This document shows positions 37,648-45,958 of a stretch of DNA of 64,000 bases, in pieces; within the stretch, counting starts at the first letter, position 1; every line of letters starts with the position of its first letter. Below the pieces are notes generated by a model. That model did not search any database. It was not told the origin of the DNA and saw only the letters and a program-made list of their open reading frames with translations. The translations under genes were made by a program, and so were the position numbers. The stretch comes from Streptantibioticus parmotrematis (GTDB taxonomy: Bacteria; Actinomycetota; Actinomycetes; Streptomycetales; Streptomycetaceae): assembly GCF_019890615.1 (NCBI RefSeq), contig NZ_JAINVZ010000004.1, forward strand, positions 248,001 to 312,000, given 5' to 3'.

Positions 37648-38232
37648 CTACCGGCCCAGCGCCCAGGTCCCGGCCGTCTCGTACCGGGGCCGGGCGCCGG
37701 GCACCCCGGGCGTGGGCGCAACGCTGTGGACCAGCTCGATCCGGTCGGCGGTCCATGTCTCGCTCTCGTACCCGGCGAGCGCCGCGACGTGCGGCCGCAG
37801 GCCGGGCCCGCGCGCCCCGCCCCGGCCGCGCCCGCGGGCCAGTGTGACGTGGGCCCGGAAGGCGCGGCCCTCCTCGACGGCGATGCCGCAGCGCCTGGCG
37901 GCGGCGGTCACCGATCCGGCCAGGTGCCGCAGCGCGTCGGTGTCGCCCGCCACGCCCGCCCACAGCACCCGGTCGCCGAACCGGCCGGCGCCCGCCAGCC
38001 GCAGCGTCATCGGCGGATGCCGGTGCGCCGCCCGGTCCAGCCGCTCGCCGAGCGCGGGCAGCGTGCCGGGGTCCACCTCGCCGAGGAAGGCCAGCGTGAG
38101 GTGGCGGTCCGCGTCGGCGGTCCAGCGCAGCGCGTCCCCGGTGTCCGCGAGGGTGTCCGTCAGCGGGCGCACGGCGGCGTCGAGCCCGCGCAGCACCTCC
38201 GGTGGCGGCACGAGGGCGACGAAGAGCCTCAT
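37648..38232 (-). CDS. thpR: RNA 2',3'-cyclic phosphodiesterase (2H family, ThpR/LigT)
   Basis: 194 residues with two HxT catalytic motifs, HLTLAFLGE and HVTLAR, placed about 85 residues apart as in 2H phosphoesterases. The start MRLFVALVPP (ATG 38232) matches the family. It opens 2',3'-cyclic phosphates at RNA ends. The catalytic histidines are both present. It follows the microprotein gene's promoter region on the same strand. Confidence 0.9.
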   Translation of the reverse strand: MRLFVALVPPPEVLRGLDAAVRPLTDTLADTGDALRWTADADRHLTLAFLGEVDPGTLPALGERLDRAAHRHPPMTLRLAGAGRFGDRVLWAGVAGDTDALRHLAGSVTAAARRCGIAVEEGRAFRAHVTLARGRGRGGARGPGLRPHVAALAGYESETWTADRIELVHSVAPTPGVPGARPRYETAGTWALGR

Positions 38233-38255
38233 ACGCCGATCATCCCGCCTCCGCG

Positions 38256-38295
38256 CGCCCCGATCACCCCCGCGCCCGCCCGCCCCGATCACCCC
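38256..38295. repeat. 15-bp direct repeat, 25-bp period
   Basis: CGCCCCGATCACCCC occurs at 38256-38270 and 38281-38295, just upstream of the thpR start. Confidence 0.8.
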
Positions 38296-38477
38296 GCGCC
38301 CGCGCGCCTCCGTACCCCGCGTCGTCCAGGATCCGGCCGGAAGACGACGGTTGCACGCCTGCTGTCATGTTCCCGCCATAGCCTGTTCGCGCCGCGTACC
38401 GCTTCTTGAGCGGGCCGCTCGCCCCAGCCCATGCTGAACGCCGTCCATCCCCCCAACTGCCTCTGGAGGCACGGCAC

Positions 38478-39284
38478 ATGGGCATGAAGACGACTTCGGC
38501 ACGCAGCCGTTCCCGGGCCGTCGCGGCAGCCACCGCGGCCCTGGCGACCACCGCCGTCCTGGCGCTCGCGGGCAGCGCCGCGCCGGTGGGCGCGGCGACC
38601 GCGTTCGGTCCGCAGACCCCGCTCGCCGCGGGATCGCACGGGACCGGCCAGGTCAGACCGTACGACGACGGCGTGTGGGGCGGTTACGTCGCGCAGGGCC
38701 GTTTCACCAGCATCAGCGGTTCCTGGGTCGAGCCGCAGGCGACCTGCAACACCAGCAACGACCTGTTCGCCCCCTGGGTCGGCATAGACGGCTACGGCTC
38801 GCAGACCGTCGAGCAGACCGGCGTGCAGACCGACTGCTCCAGCGGCCGGCCGGTGCTGTCGGCGTGGTACGAGATGTACCCGGCGGCGCCGGTGTACTGG
38901 AGCAACCCGGTCAGCGCCGGTGACACCATCACGGCGTCGGTCGTCACCAAGAGCCGCGGCAGCTACACCATCACCCTCAGCGACACCACCAAGGGCTGGA
39001 CCCAGCACACCACCCAGCGGCTGTCGGCGCAGAACGTCAGCGCCGAGGCGGTCATCGAGTCGCCGACCCAGAGCTACCCGTCCTTCGACGAGCTCGACTT
39101 CTCCAACGTGACCGTCAACGGCCAGCCGTTCTCGTCGTACGACCCGCAGGCCATCACCAGCGGCGGCTACGGGCCCGGCGAGCTGAACGGCGGCGACTTC
39201 TCCATCACGCCGGAGGACGGCGGCTGGGCCTCGCACGCCACCCCGTCCCACCAGGCGGCACGTCCGGGCACGATCCGGTACTGA
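38478..39284 (+). CDS. Secreted G1-family glutamic endopeptidase (eqolisin)
   Basis: 268 residues with a Sec signal peptide (basic head, Ala-rich core, cleavage near VGA-AT about residue 40). The mature part matches peptidase family G1: WVGIDGYGSQTVEQTGVQTD carries the catalytic Gln, SAWYEMYPAAPVYW is the conserved strand, and AEAVIESPTQ carries the catalytic Glu. Two Cys (CNTS, TDCSS) probably form a disulfide. G1 enzymes are acid proteases that act outside the cell. A very strong terminator follows. CTGGAGG precedes the ATG. Confidence 0.9.
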   Translation: MGMKTTSARSRSRAVAAATAALATTAVLALAGSAAPVGAATAFGPQTPLAAGSHGTGQVRPYDDGVWGGYVAQGRFTSISGSWVEPQATCNTSNDLFAPWVGIDGYGSQTVEQTGVQTDCSSGRPVLSAWYEMYPAAPVYWSNPVSAGDTITASVVTKSRGSYTITLSDTTKGWTQHTTQRLSAQNVSAEAVIESPTQSYPSFDELDFSNVTVNGQPFSSYDPQAITSGGYGPGELNGGDFSITPEDGGWASHATPSHQAARPGTIRY

Positions 39285-39344
39285 ACGGCCTTTCCCCGGA
39301 AGGGAGTCGCGCGAGCGCGTGCACGTGACGCGCGAGCGTGAAAA

Positions 39345-39388
39345 GGGGCCCGGCCGGGCGCGCACGACGTCGCGCCCGGCCGGGCCCC
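39345..39388. terminator. Very strong 18-bp bidirectional terminator
   Basis: GGGGCCCGGCCGGGCGCG (39345-39362) pairs exactly with 39371-39388 around eight bases. AAAA lies before the left arm (TTTT on the minus strand), which favours termination of the minus-strand MFS gene that ends at 39402. It also serves the G1 peptidase. Confidence 0.93.
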
Positions 39389-39401
39389 GCTCACGCCCAC
39401 C

Positions 39402-40853
39402 TCACGCGGCGACCGCGGCCGCCTCCTCTTCCTGCTCTTCCTGCCCTTGAGGCGCCCGCTGCCGGGGGACCAGCGCGACGCCGCGCCGGTCGACCCGTAC
39501 CCGCATGTCGCCCGCGCGCATCAGGATCGCGGCGATCGCCAGGCCCGACAGCGCGGAGACCAGGCCGCCGAGCGAGAAGCCGACGCGCGGCCCGTAGCGG
39601 TCGGTGATCCAGCCGACCAGCGGACCGCCCAGCGGGGTGCCGCCCACGAACACCATCATGAACAAGCTCATCACCCGCCCGCGCATCGCGGGATCGGTGG
39701 CCAGCTGCACCGAGGAGTTGGCGGTGGTGTTGATGGTGATGCCGAACACCCCGACGACCACCAGCAGTCCGGCGAACAGCCACACCGACGGCGACCAGGC
39801 CGCCGCCATCTCCAGCGCGCCGAACACCACCGCGGCGGCCAGCAGCATCCGCATCCGGGTGGTCGCCCTGCGGGCCGCCAGCAGCGCGCCGCCCAGCGAG
39901 CCGAGCGCCATCGCGGTGTTGAACATGCCGTACGTGCTGGCCCCGGCGTGGAACGTGGTGTGCGCGAACGCCGACAGCCAGATGGGGAAGTTGAAGCCGA
40001 AGGTGCCGATGAAGCCGACCAGCACGATCGGCCAGATCAGGTCCGGCCGCCCGGCGACGTAGCGCAGGCCCTCGCGCAACTGGCCCTTGCCGCGCGGCGG
40101 GCGCTGCACCTCGTGCAGCTCGCTCTCGCGCATCAGCATCAGCCCGATCAGCGGCCCGGCGAACGACAGCCCGTTGATCAGGAACGCCCAGCCGCTGCCG
40201 ACCGCGGAGATCAGCACACCGGCGACGGCCGGGCCGACCAGACGGGCGGTCTGGAAGTTGGCGGAGTTGAGGCTGACCGCGTTGCGCACGTCCTTCGGGC
40301 CGACCATCTCGACCACGAACGACTGCCGGGTGGGGTTGTCGACGACCGTGACCACGCCCAGCAGGAAGGCGATCAGGTAGACGTGCCACACCTGGACGTG
40401 ACCGCTCAGCGTGAGCACCGCGAGGGCCAGGCCCAGCAGGGCCATGGTGGCCTGAGTGAGCATCAGCAGCTGACGCTTGGGGTAGCGGTCGGCGATGACG
40501 CCGCCGTACAGCCCGAACAGCAGCATCGGCAGGAACTGCAGGGCGGTGGTGATGCCGACCGCCGTCGAGGACCCGGTCAGGCTGAGCACCAGCCAGTCCT
40601 GGGCGATGCGCGACATCCAGGTGCCGGTGTTGGACACCACGGCACCGGTGGCGAAGAGCCGGTAGTTGCGGACCTTGAGCGAGCTGAACGTCTGGCGCCT
40701 GGACGGCTCGGCCGCCTCGGCGGCGGCGTCCCGCACCGGGGGCTGCTCCACCGCGGCCCGCGGGGTCTCCGCGGCGGCCGGGGGGTGCGGTGCGTTCGTG
40801 GGGGTGGTCGGGTTCGATCCGGGTGCGGCGTCTGCTCCGGGGGCCGAACTCAA
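39402..40853 (-). CDS. MFS transporter, DHA3 (enterobactin-exporter-like) type
   Basis: 483 residues: a 55-residue Pro/Ala-rich cytoplasmic head, then about 12 membrane segments beginning FSSLKVRNYRLFATGAVVSN and including the motif GGVIADRYPKRQLLMLTQ. Members export macrolides, siderophores or other compounds. A TTG start (40853) is set by GGTGAGGAG eight bases upstream; TTG starts are rare. It lies 124 bp downstream of a marR gene on the same strand, which suggests MarR control of the pair. The tail is Gln/Glu/Ala-rich. Confidence 0.88.
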   Translation of the reverse strand: MSSAPGADAAPGSNPTTPTNAPHPPAAAETPRAAVEQPPVRDAAAEAAEPSRRQTFSSLKVRNYRLFATGAVVSNTGTWMSRIAQDWLVLSLTGSSTAVGITTALQFLPMLLFGLYGGVIADRYPKRQLLMLTQATMALLGLALAVLTLSGHVQVWHVYLIAFLLGVVTVVDNPTRQSFVVEMVGPKDVRNAVSLNSANFQTARLVGPAVAGVLISAVGSGWAFLINGLSFAGPLIGLMLMRESELHEVQRPPRGKGQLREGLRYVAGRPDLIWPIVLVGFIGTFGFNFPIWLSAFAHTTFHAGASTYGMFNTAMALGSLGGALLAARRATTRMRMLLAAAVVFGALEMAAAWSPSVWLFAGLLVVVGVFGITINTTANSSVQLATDPAMRGRVMSLFMMVFVGGTPLGGPLVGWITDRYGPRVGFSLGGLVSALSGLAIAAILMRAGDMRVRVDRRGVALVPRQRAPQGQEEQEEEAAAVAA

Positions 40854-40977
40854 GGGTGTCTCTCCTCACCTGGGCGATCCGGATGCTCCGGACTCTCTCG
40901 GACGATCGTGCGTGCTCGCGCTGTCCCCCGCCGCCCGCCGCCTGCCGTCCGGCCGCCTGACGGCGGCTCACGGCGGC

Positions 40978-41412
40978 TCAGAGGTGGGCCAGTTTCTCCA
41001 GCACCGGCGCCGCCTCACGCAGCAGCGCCCATTCCTCGTCGGTCAGGCCTTCGGCGAGCTCCGCCAGCCAGACGTTCCGCTTGCGGCGGCTCTCGGCGAG
41101 CATCGCGTCGGCCTGCTCGGTCCTGCTGACGACGACCTGGCGCCGGTCCTCGGGATGGGGGTCCCGGCGGACCAGGCCCTTCGCCTCCAGCATGGCGACG
41201 ATGCGGGTCATCGACGGCGGCTGCACGTGCTCCTTGCGCGCGAGCTCCCCAGGGGTGGCGGAGCCGCAGCGGGCCAGGGTGCCCAGGACGGACATCTCGG
41301 TCGGGCTGAGGGTCTCGTCCACCCGCTGATGGCGAAGGCGCCGGGACAGCCGCATGACGGCCGACCTCAGCGAACTCACCGCGGCGAGATCGGCCTCGGA
41401 CAGTGTGGTCAC
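40978..41412 (-). CDS. MarR-family transcriptional regulator
   Basis: 144 residues with the MarR winged helix (LSPTEMSVLGTLARCGSATP, SMTRIVAMLEAKGLVRRDPH, and the wing EDRRQVVVSRTEQ) and flanking dimerisation helices. It is upstream of an MFS pump gene in the same direction and probably represses the pair; inducer unknown. The GTG lies seven bases after a TAATCT box without a Shine-Dalgarno sequence. Confidence 0.9.
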   Translation of the reverse strand: MTTLSEADLAAVSSLRSAVMRLSRRLRHQRVDETLSPTEMSVLGTLARCGSATPGELARKEHVQPPSMTRIVAMLEAKGLVRRDPHPEDRRQVVVSRTEQADAMLAESRRKRNVWLAELAEGLTDEEWALLREAAPVLEKLAHL

Positions 41413-41438
41413 GACTGTTAGATTATCTCATTACTTAC
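41413..41438 (-). promoter_or_regulatory. AT-rich imperfect palindrome and -10 box of marR
   Basis: A 26-bp AT-rich imperfect palindrome starts at TTAGATTATC (41418) and ends CTTACGCTAA just after 41440. It contains the minus-strand -10 box TAATCT (41425-41420), seven bases before the GTG. This fits a MarR operator that blocks its own promoter. Confidence 0.55.
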
Positions 41439-41547
41439 GCTAAAGAAAAGTCCGCAGCCGCACTCAAACGCCCGTGTGCGCGAGATCACCCTTACGAGTG
41501 ATGCGGGTCCGAGAACGGCGGCATCACCCGGGCCCTCCGTGGACCGT

Positions 41548-41757
41548 ATGACTATGGGACCGGACGGATCGCCAGCGCACGGATCGAAGGTGCTCAGCCT
41601 GCGGATCGACGCGGACCTGCTCGACCGCGTCGCCGGGCACGCCGCCAGACACGGCATGAGCGTGCAGGACTACGTCGTCCGGATGCTGGTCCGCGACGAC
41701 TTCGACGAGCGGTTCAAGAGCGCGGTGGACGCGACGGAACGCTTCTACGCGGGCTGA
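41548..41757 (+). CDS. Small ribbon-helix-helix-type DNA-binding protein
   Basis: 69 residues. SKVLSLRIDADLLDRVAGHA followed by ARHGMSVQDYVVRMLVRDDF is a ribbon-helix-helix (CopG/Arc or antitoxin-like) pattern, with a short helical tail. ATG 41548 or 41554 both keep the beta strand. No toxin gene follows; instead its 3' end overlaps the convergent NB-ARC gene by 13 bp. It could be an orphan antitoxin or a small repressor. Confidence 0.65.
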   Translation: MTMGPDGSPAHGSKVLSLRIDADLLDRVAGHAARHGMSVQDYVVRMLVRDDFDERFKSAVDATERFYAG

Positions 41758-43205
41758 CCGGGCTGCTCGGGCTGTCCGAGCCGGGCCGACTGGTCGGGCC
41801 GTGCCGCCTGACCGGAGGCCAGGCAGTGGTCGAGCAGCCGCCCGACCGCCTCCCGCTGCGCCGAGTACGGCACCTCGGCGGCCACCAGCCGTCGCGCGTG
41901 CTGCCGTACGAGGTCGTGCAGGCCGTACCGCGGCGTCCCGTCCTCACCGCGCGCCGTGAACAGCAGGTGGTCGGCGCGCAGCCGCTGGAGCGTCCACGCG
42001 GCCTCCGGCACCGGACAGGCGGCGACGGCGGCCGCCGCGGCCGGGGTGATCGCACCTCCCGGATGCAGCCCCAGCAGCCGGAACATCCGGCGCGCCGGAT
42101 CGTCCAGCCGCCGGTACGAGACGTCCAGCGCGGCGCGCAGCGGCAGGCTGCCCGGGGCGCTCTCCAGCCGGTGGACGTGGTCGGCGAGCGACCAGCCGGA
42201 CCGCCGGAAGATCTGCGACGCGGCCGTGGTCAGTTCCAGCGGCAGCCCCCCGCACAGTGCCGCGAGCCGTTCGGCGGCCCGGGGTTCGGCGCGCAGCCGC
42301 TCCTCGCCGACCACGCCCGCCAGCACCGCCAGTGCGTCGTGCGTGGCCAGCGGGCGCAGCGTCAGCACCCCGGCGTCGAGGCCGGGCAGGGCGCGCCGCG
42401 AGGTGATCAGCGTGCGGCCGGAAGCCGGCAGCAGGTCGCGCACCTGGCCGGGCCCTGCCGCGTCGTCCAGTACGACCAGCGGCGCCCGGCGCGCCGTCAG
42501 CCGCCGGTAGAGCGCGACCCTCTCGTCCCGGCCCAGCCGCCGCACCTGCTCCCTGGGCACCTCCAGCCCGCGCAGCAGCGCGCCGAGCACCGCGTACGGA
42601 TCGGCCGGGGGCCCCGCGGGGTCGAACCCGCGCAGGTCGACGTGGAGGTGCCCGCCGCAGCCCCCGCGATCGAGCACCCGGCGGGCCGCGCACAGCGCCA
42701 GCCGGGTCTTGCCGACCCCGGGCATCCCGGCGACGACGGTCACGCCGCGGGTCAGGCACGCCAGCCGGTCCAGCTCCCGGTCCCGCCCCCGGCAGTCCAC
42801 CTCCGCGGCGTCCGGAACGCCCTTGACCGGCACGGCCGGTGACGCGGTCGCGGGCGCGCCGTCCAGCGTGCAGCGCAGTGCGGCGCGCCAGGGCGCGGGG
42901 TCGGCACCGAGGGCGCGGACGACGTCCGCCAGGAGTTCGGCGTCCATCCTGCGGCGGCCGGTGCGGAAGCAGTCGTAGACGGTGATGCGGCCGGGGACGC
43001 GTTCGGCGCCGGGCAGGCCGCGCCGGGCCCTGATGTCGGCGATCCGCCGGACGATCTCCGAGTACGAGGGGTCGCCCGCGTCGGAGCGCAGCAGCCGCAG
43101 CCGTTCGACCAGTTCGTCCAGCGTGCGTGCCGGTCCGGGTGCGCGCGCCGGTCCGGCCGCCGGTGTCCCGAGCCCGGTCACCGGCTCCCCGAGTGATGTC
43201 GCCAA
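41745..43205 (-). CDS. NB-ARC/AAA-type signal-transduction ATPase with N-terminal HTH-like region
   Basis: 486 residues. Residues about 28-110 (TLDELVERLRLLRSDAGDPS, YSEIVRRIADIRARRGL) form the XRE-like region found in many actinobacterial NB-ARC proteins. The P-loop is VVAGMPGVGKTRLALCAARR, Walker B is APLVVLDDAAGP, and RTLITSRRALPG and CGGLPLELTTAA are the sensor and GLPL motifs. A winged helix follows, but the usual TPR sensor tail is missing and the protein ends in a QPEQPGQPA repeat. This is SARP/AfsR-like switching without the activation or sensor module. Confidence 0.82.
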   Translation of the reverse strand: MATSLGEPVTGLGTPAAGPARAPGPARTLDELVERLRLLRSDAGDPSYSEIVRRIADIRARRGLPGAERVPGRITVYDCFRTGRRRMDAELLADVVRALGADPAPWRAALRCTLDGAPATASPAVPVKGVPDAAEVDCRGRDRELDRLACLTRGVTVVAGMPGVGKTRLALCAARRVLDRGGCGGHLHVDLRGFDPAGPPADPYAVLGALLRGLEVPREQVRRLGRDERVALYRRLTARRAPLVVLDDAAGPGQVRDLLPASGRTLITSRRALPGLDAGVLTLRPLATHDALAVLAGVVGEERLRAEPRAAERLAALCGGLPLELTTAASQIFRRSGWSLADHVHRLESAPGSLPLRAALDVSYRRLDDPARRMFRLLGLHPGGAITPAAAAAVAACPVPEAAWTLQRLRADHLLFTARGEDGTPRYGLHDLVRQHARRLVAAEVPYSAQREAVGRLLDHCLASGQAARPDQSARLGQPEQPGQPA

Positions 43206-43561
43206 GGCCGTCCTCCCCCTCAGCCGCCCCGCCCCGCGCCGGCTGGTCCCGCCGACGGGCCGACGGCTCAGCCAGGATCGCCCGTGGGCCCTACCGGGTC
43301 AACTGATGTGAATGCCAAGGGGAGTTACTAGGCTGAAATGTATCGCTGGACGGCGGCCGGGACAGGGCGCGGGGCTCGTGCGCGCGGGGGCGCGAGGACG
43401 GCGTCCGACGGTGGACGCGGGCGGTGTTCGGGCTCGTTCGGCGCCGCATTCGGGTTCGTTCGGAAGCCGCGACACCTGTCCGCGGCGCGGCCACCGTGGT
43501 GGCCGGAACGCGACCCCGCGTTCCGCGACCCGCATCCGGATCCACCACGGAAGGACCCTCC
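43206..43561. other. Intergenic region before a small secreted protein
   Basis: This 356-bp region holds a TAGGCT -10-like box (43329-43334), which would give a 5' UTR of about 220 nt, and a direct repeat TTCGGGYTCGTTCGG at 43427-43441 and 43449-43463 (22-bp period). No gene was recognised. Confidence 0.45.
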
Positions 43562-43873
43562 ATGGCTCTGCGCACCCGCGTCGCCGCAGGCGTCGCCACG
43601 CTCGCGCTGTCCCTGACCGGCCTGGCCGCCGTCGCCGCCCCGGCCGACGCCGCCACCCCGCAGGCCGCCGCGGGCCACGCCCACGCCGTCACGCCGGACG
43701 TGTTCCGGATGAACTACTTCTACGGCACCGGGCCGACGATCCCGCTGGCGACGCAGACGGCACTGCTGGAGGCGCAGATGGCCGGCTTCAGGCCGTACCA
43801 GTGCAGCACCGTGCAGACCACCGGCCAGCAGGGCGGCTACTACGTGACGATCCTGTGCGAGTCGATGAGCTGA
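43562..43873 (+). CDS. Small secreted protein of unknown function
   Basis: 103 residues with a clear Sec signal peptide (MALRTRVAAGVATLALSL, cleavage near ADA-ATP about residue 31). The mature part of about 70 residues has two cysteines (YQCSTVQTT and ILCESMS at the end), which could bridge N- and C-terminal strands, and an aromatic stretch FRMNYFYGTGPTIPLATQ. I recognise no family. AAGGAC precedes the ATG. Confidence 0.7.
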   Translation: MALRTRVAAGVATLALSLTGLAAVAAPADAATPQAAAGHAHAVTPDVFRMNYFYGTGPTIPLATQTALLEAQMAGFRPYQCSTVQTTGQQGGYYVTILCESMS

Positions 43874-43897
43874 CCCGCCGAGGCGGTCGGCGTCACC

Positions 43898-43925
43898 GGC
43901 CCGGATCCCCCCGAGGGGCCGGGCC
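43898..43925. terminator. Bidirectional hairpin terminator
   Basis: GGCCCGG-AT-CCCC (43898-43910) pairs with GGGG-CCGGGCC (43915-43925) around CCGA, with the AT bulged. It lies between the small secreted protein and the convergent permease gene, ten bases before the permease stop. Confidence 0.75.
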
Positions 43926-43934
43926 CGGCCCGTC

Positions 43935-45389
43935 TCACGTCAGCCGCAGCGCCGGCATCAGGTAGTAGAAGGCGAACACGGCCGAGACCACGTAGAGCGG
44001 CACCGGCACCTCGCGCCAGCGGCCGGTGACGATCCGCAGCACGCAGAAGGTCAGGAAGCCGATGCCGATGCCGTTGGTGATCGAGTAGGTGAACGGCATC
44101 ATCAGCATCGTCAGGAACGCCGGGACGGCGATGGTGAAGTCGCTCCAGTCGATGTCCCGGACGCTGTTGGACAGGATCAGGAAGCCCACCGCGACCAGTG
44201 CCGGGGTGGCGGCCTGCGCCGGGACCATGGTGGCCAGCGGCGTCAGGAAGAGCGAGATCACGAAGAGCAGGCCGGTCACCACGGCCGACAGCCCGGTGCG
44301 GGCGCCCTCGCCGACGCCCGCGGTGGACTCCACGAAGCAGGTGTTGGCGCTGCTGGAGGTGGCGCCGCCGAGCGCGGTCGCGACACCGTCGACGAACAGC
44401 ACGCGGTTCATGCCCGGCAGGTCGCCCTTGGGGTCGAGCAGGTGCGCCTCGTCGCAGACGCCGAGGATGGTGCCCATCGCGTCGAAGAAGCCGGACAGCA
44501 GCACGGTGAAGACGAACAGGACGCCGGTCACGATGCCGACCTGGTGGAAGCCGCCGAACAGGCTCACCTTGCCCACCAGCCCGAAGTCGGGTGTGGCGAA
44601 CGGGTCGCCGGGCCACTTGGGCACCGTCAGGCCCCAGGAGGCGGCCGGGACCTTGGCGACCGCGTCGATGATCAGCGCCAGCACGGTCATGGCGACGATG
44701 CTGATGAGGATCGCGCCGGGCACCTTGCGCACGATCAGCGCCAGCGTCAGCAGCGCGCCCACGATGAAGACCAGCACCGGCCAGCCCAGCAGGTGCCCGT
44801 TGCCGCCCAGCTGGAGCGGGACGGTGGTCTGCTCGGAGTCCGGGACGCGGGAGACGAAGCCGGAGTCGACCAGGCCGATCAGGAAGATGAACAGGCCGAT
44901 GCCGATGGCGATCGCCTTGCGCAGGCTCAGCGGCACCGCGGCCATCACCCGCTCGCGCAGGCCGGTGGCGACCAGCACCATGATCGCCAGACCGGCGAGC
45001 ACCACCATGCCCATCGCGTCCGGCCAGCTCATCCTGGGCGCGAGCTGGAGGGCGACGACGCTGTTGATGCCCAGGCCCGCGGCGAGCGCGATGGGCACGT
45101 TGCCGATGACGCCCATCAGCAGCGTGGTCAGGGCGGCGGTCAGCACGGTGGCGGTGACCAGCTGGCCGTGGTCGAGGTGGTGGCCGTACTTGTCGACGCC
45201 GCTGCCGAGGATGATCGGGTTCAGCACGATGATGTACGCCATCGCGAAGAAGGTCGCCAGGCCACCGCGGATCTCCCGGTAGACGCTGGAGCCGCGCTCG
45301 GAGATGCGGAAGTAGCGGTCGAAGGCGTTGCCGGGCAGCGGGGCCTGCGGCGAAGCGGAGCCGACCGGGGAGGTGGCCGAGCTGGGCAT
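43935..45389 (-). CDS. Guanine/hypoxanthine-type purine permease (AzgA/NCS2 family)
   Basis: 484 residues, about 13 membrane segments. Family signatures are FRISERGSSVYREIRGGLAT, FFAMAYIIVLNPIILG, GLGINSVVALQLAPRMSWPD and LFVDGVATALGGATSSSANT followed by CFVESTAGVGEGARTG, the substrate-site region of AzgA proteins. It imports purine bases with protons. ATG 45389 follows GAGGA and matches the family start; a longer in-frame reading to 45446 is less likely. Confidence 0.9.
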   Translation of the reverse strand: MPSSATSPVGSASPQAPLPGNAFDRYFRISERGSSVYREIRGGLATFFAMAYIIVLNPIILGSGVDKYGHHLDHGQLVTATVLTAALTTLLMGVIGNVPIALAAGLGINSVVALQLAPRMSWPDAMGMVVLAGLAIMVLVATGLRERVMAAVPLSLRKAIAIGIGLFIFLIGLVDSGFVSRVPDSEQTTVPLQLGGNGHLLGWPVLVFIVGALLTLALIVRKVPGAILISIVAMTVLALIIDAVAKVPAASWGLTVPKWPGDPFATPDFGLVGKVSLFGGFHQVGIVTGVLFVFTVLLSGFFDAMGTILGVCDEAHLLDPKGDLPGMNRVLFVDGVATALGGATSSSANTCFVESTAGVGEGARTGLSAVVTGLLFVISLFLTPLATMVPAQAATPALVAVGFLILSNSVRDIDWSDFTIAVPAFLTMLMMPFTYSITNGIGIGFLTFCVLRIVTGRWREVPVPLYVVSAVFAFYYLMPALRLT

Positions 45390-45600
45390 GGGGGTCCTCG
45401 GAATCCTCGCGATGACGGGACAGGGGAGTGCACTGGCCTGGTCCAAGTCTGATCACTTTCAGACGTTCTTACGAAACAAACCGGCCAGTCAGAGGTCGTT
45501 TCAGTATGAACAGATACCCCCTCCGACTTCCATCTCCGCGCGTAGACATCAGGTACGGGCCACCTCCCGGAGCGGCGGCGGCCCCGCCGGAGGTGCCCCG

Positions 45601-45606
45601 TAGGCT
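45601..45606 (+). promoter_or_regulatory. -10 box (leaderless) of the DUF2530 gene
   Basis: TAGGCT ends seven bases before the ATG at 45614 with no Shine-Dalgarno sequence, the same arrangement as tetR at 4134. Confidence 0.5.
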
Positions 45607-45613
45607 GTGCGGC

Positions 45614-45889
45614 ATGAAGTCGAAGTGGACGCCGCTGCACGAGACGCCGGAACCGCTGGAGGCGAACGACGTCGCGATCGTCACCGGCGGCACGATCGTC
45701 TGGCTGGTCCTCTTCCTCGGTCAGCTCCCCTTCTACGGCTGGTACGCGGACCACGGCCACGCCTGGTGGATCTGGTGCTGCGCGGCCGGCGCGGCGCTGG
45801 GCTGCGTCGGCATCCTCTACGTCCGCAGGCGCAGGGACGCGATCCGCCGGGCGGCGGCGTCCCGCGAAGCGCACGACGGCGTGGCCTGA
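45614..45889 (+). CDS. Small two-helix membrane protein (DUF2530-like)
   Basis: 91 residues with two hydrophobic helices, VAIVTGGTIVWLVLFLGQLP and the Trp-rich GHAWWIWCCAAGAALGCVGI, then a basic YVRRRRDAIRR tail. This matches the small actinobacterial membrane family DUF2530. Function unknown. It lies 69 bp before the P-type ATPase gene on the same strand. Confidence 0.75.
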   Translation: MKSKWTPLHETPEPLEANDVAIVTGGTIVWLVLFLGQLPFYGWYADHGHAWWIWCCAAGAALGCVGILYVRRRRDAIRRAAASREAHDGVA

Positions 45890-45946
45890 GGGCAGGCCCC
45901 CCGCGAGCCGGGGGGCAAAGGCGGGCAGACCGGTACGAATGCCACG

Positions 45947-45952
45947 TACTCT
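45947..45952 (+). promoter_or_regulatory. -10 box (leaderless) of the P-type ATPase gene
   Basis: TACTCT ends six bases before the ATG at 45959, again without a Shine-Dalgarno sequence. Confidence 0.5.
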
Positions 45953-45958
45953 CGATCC

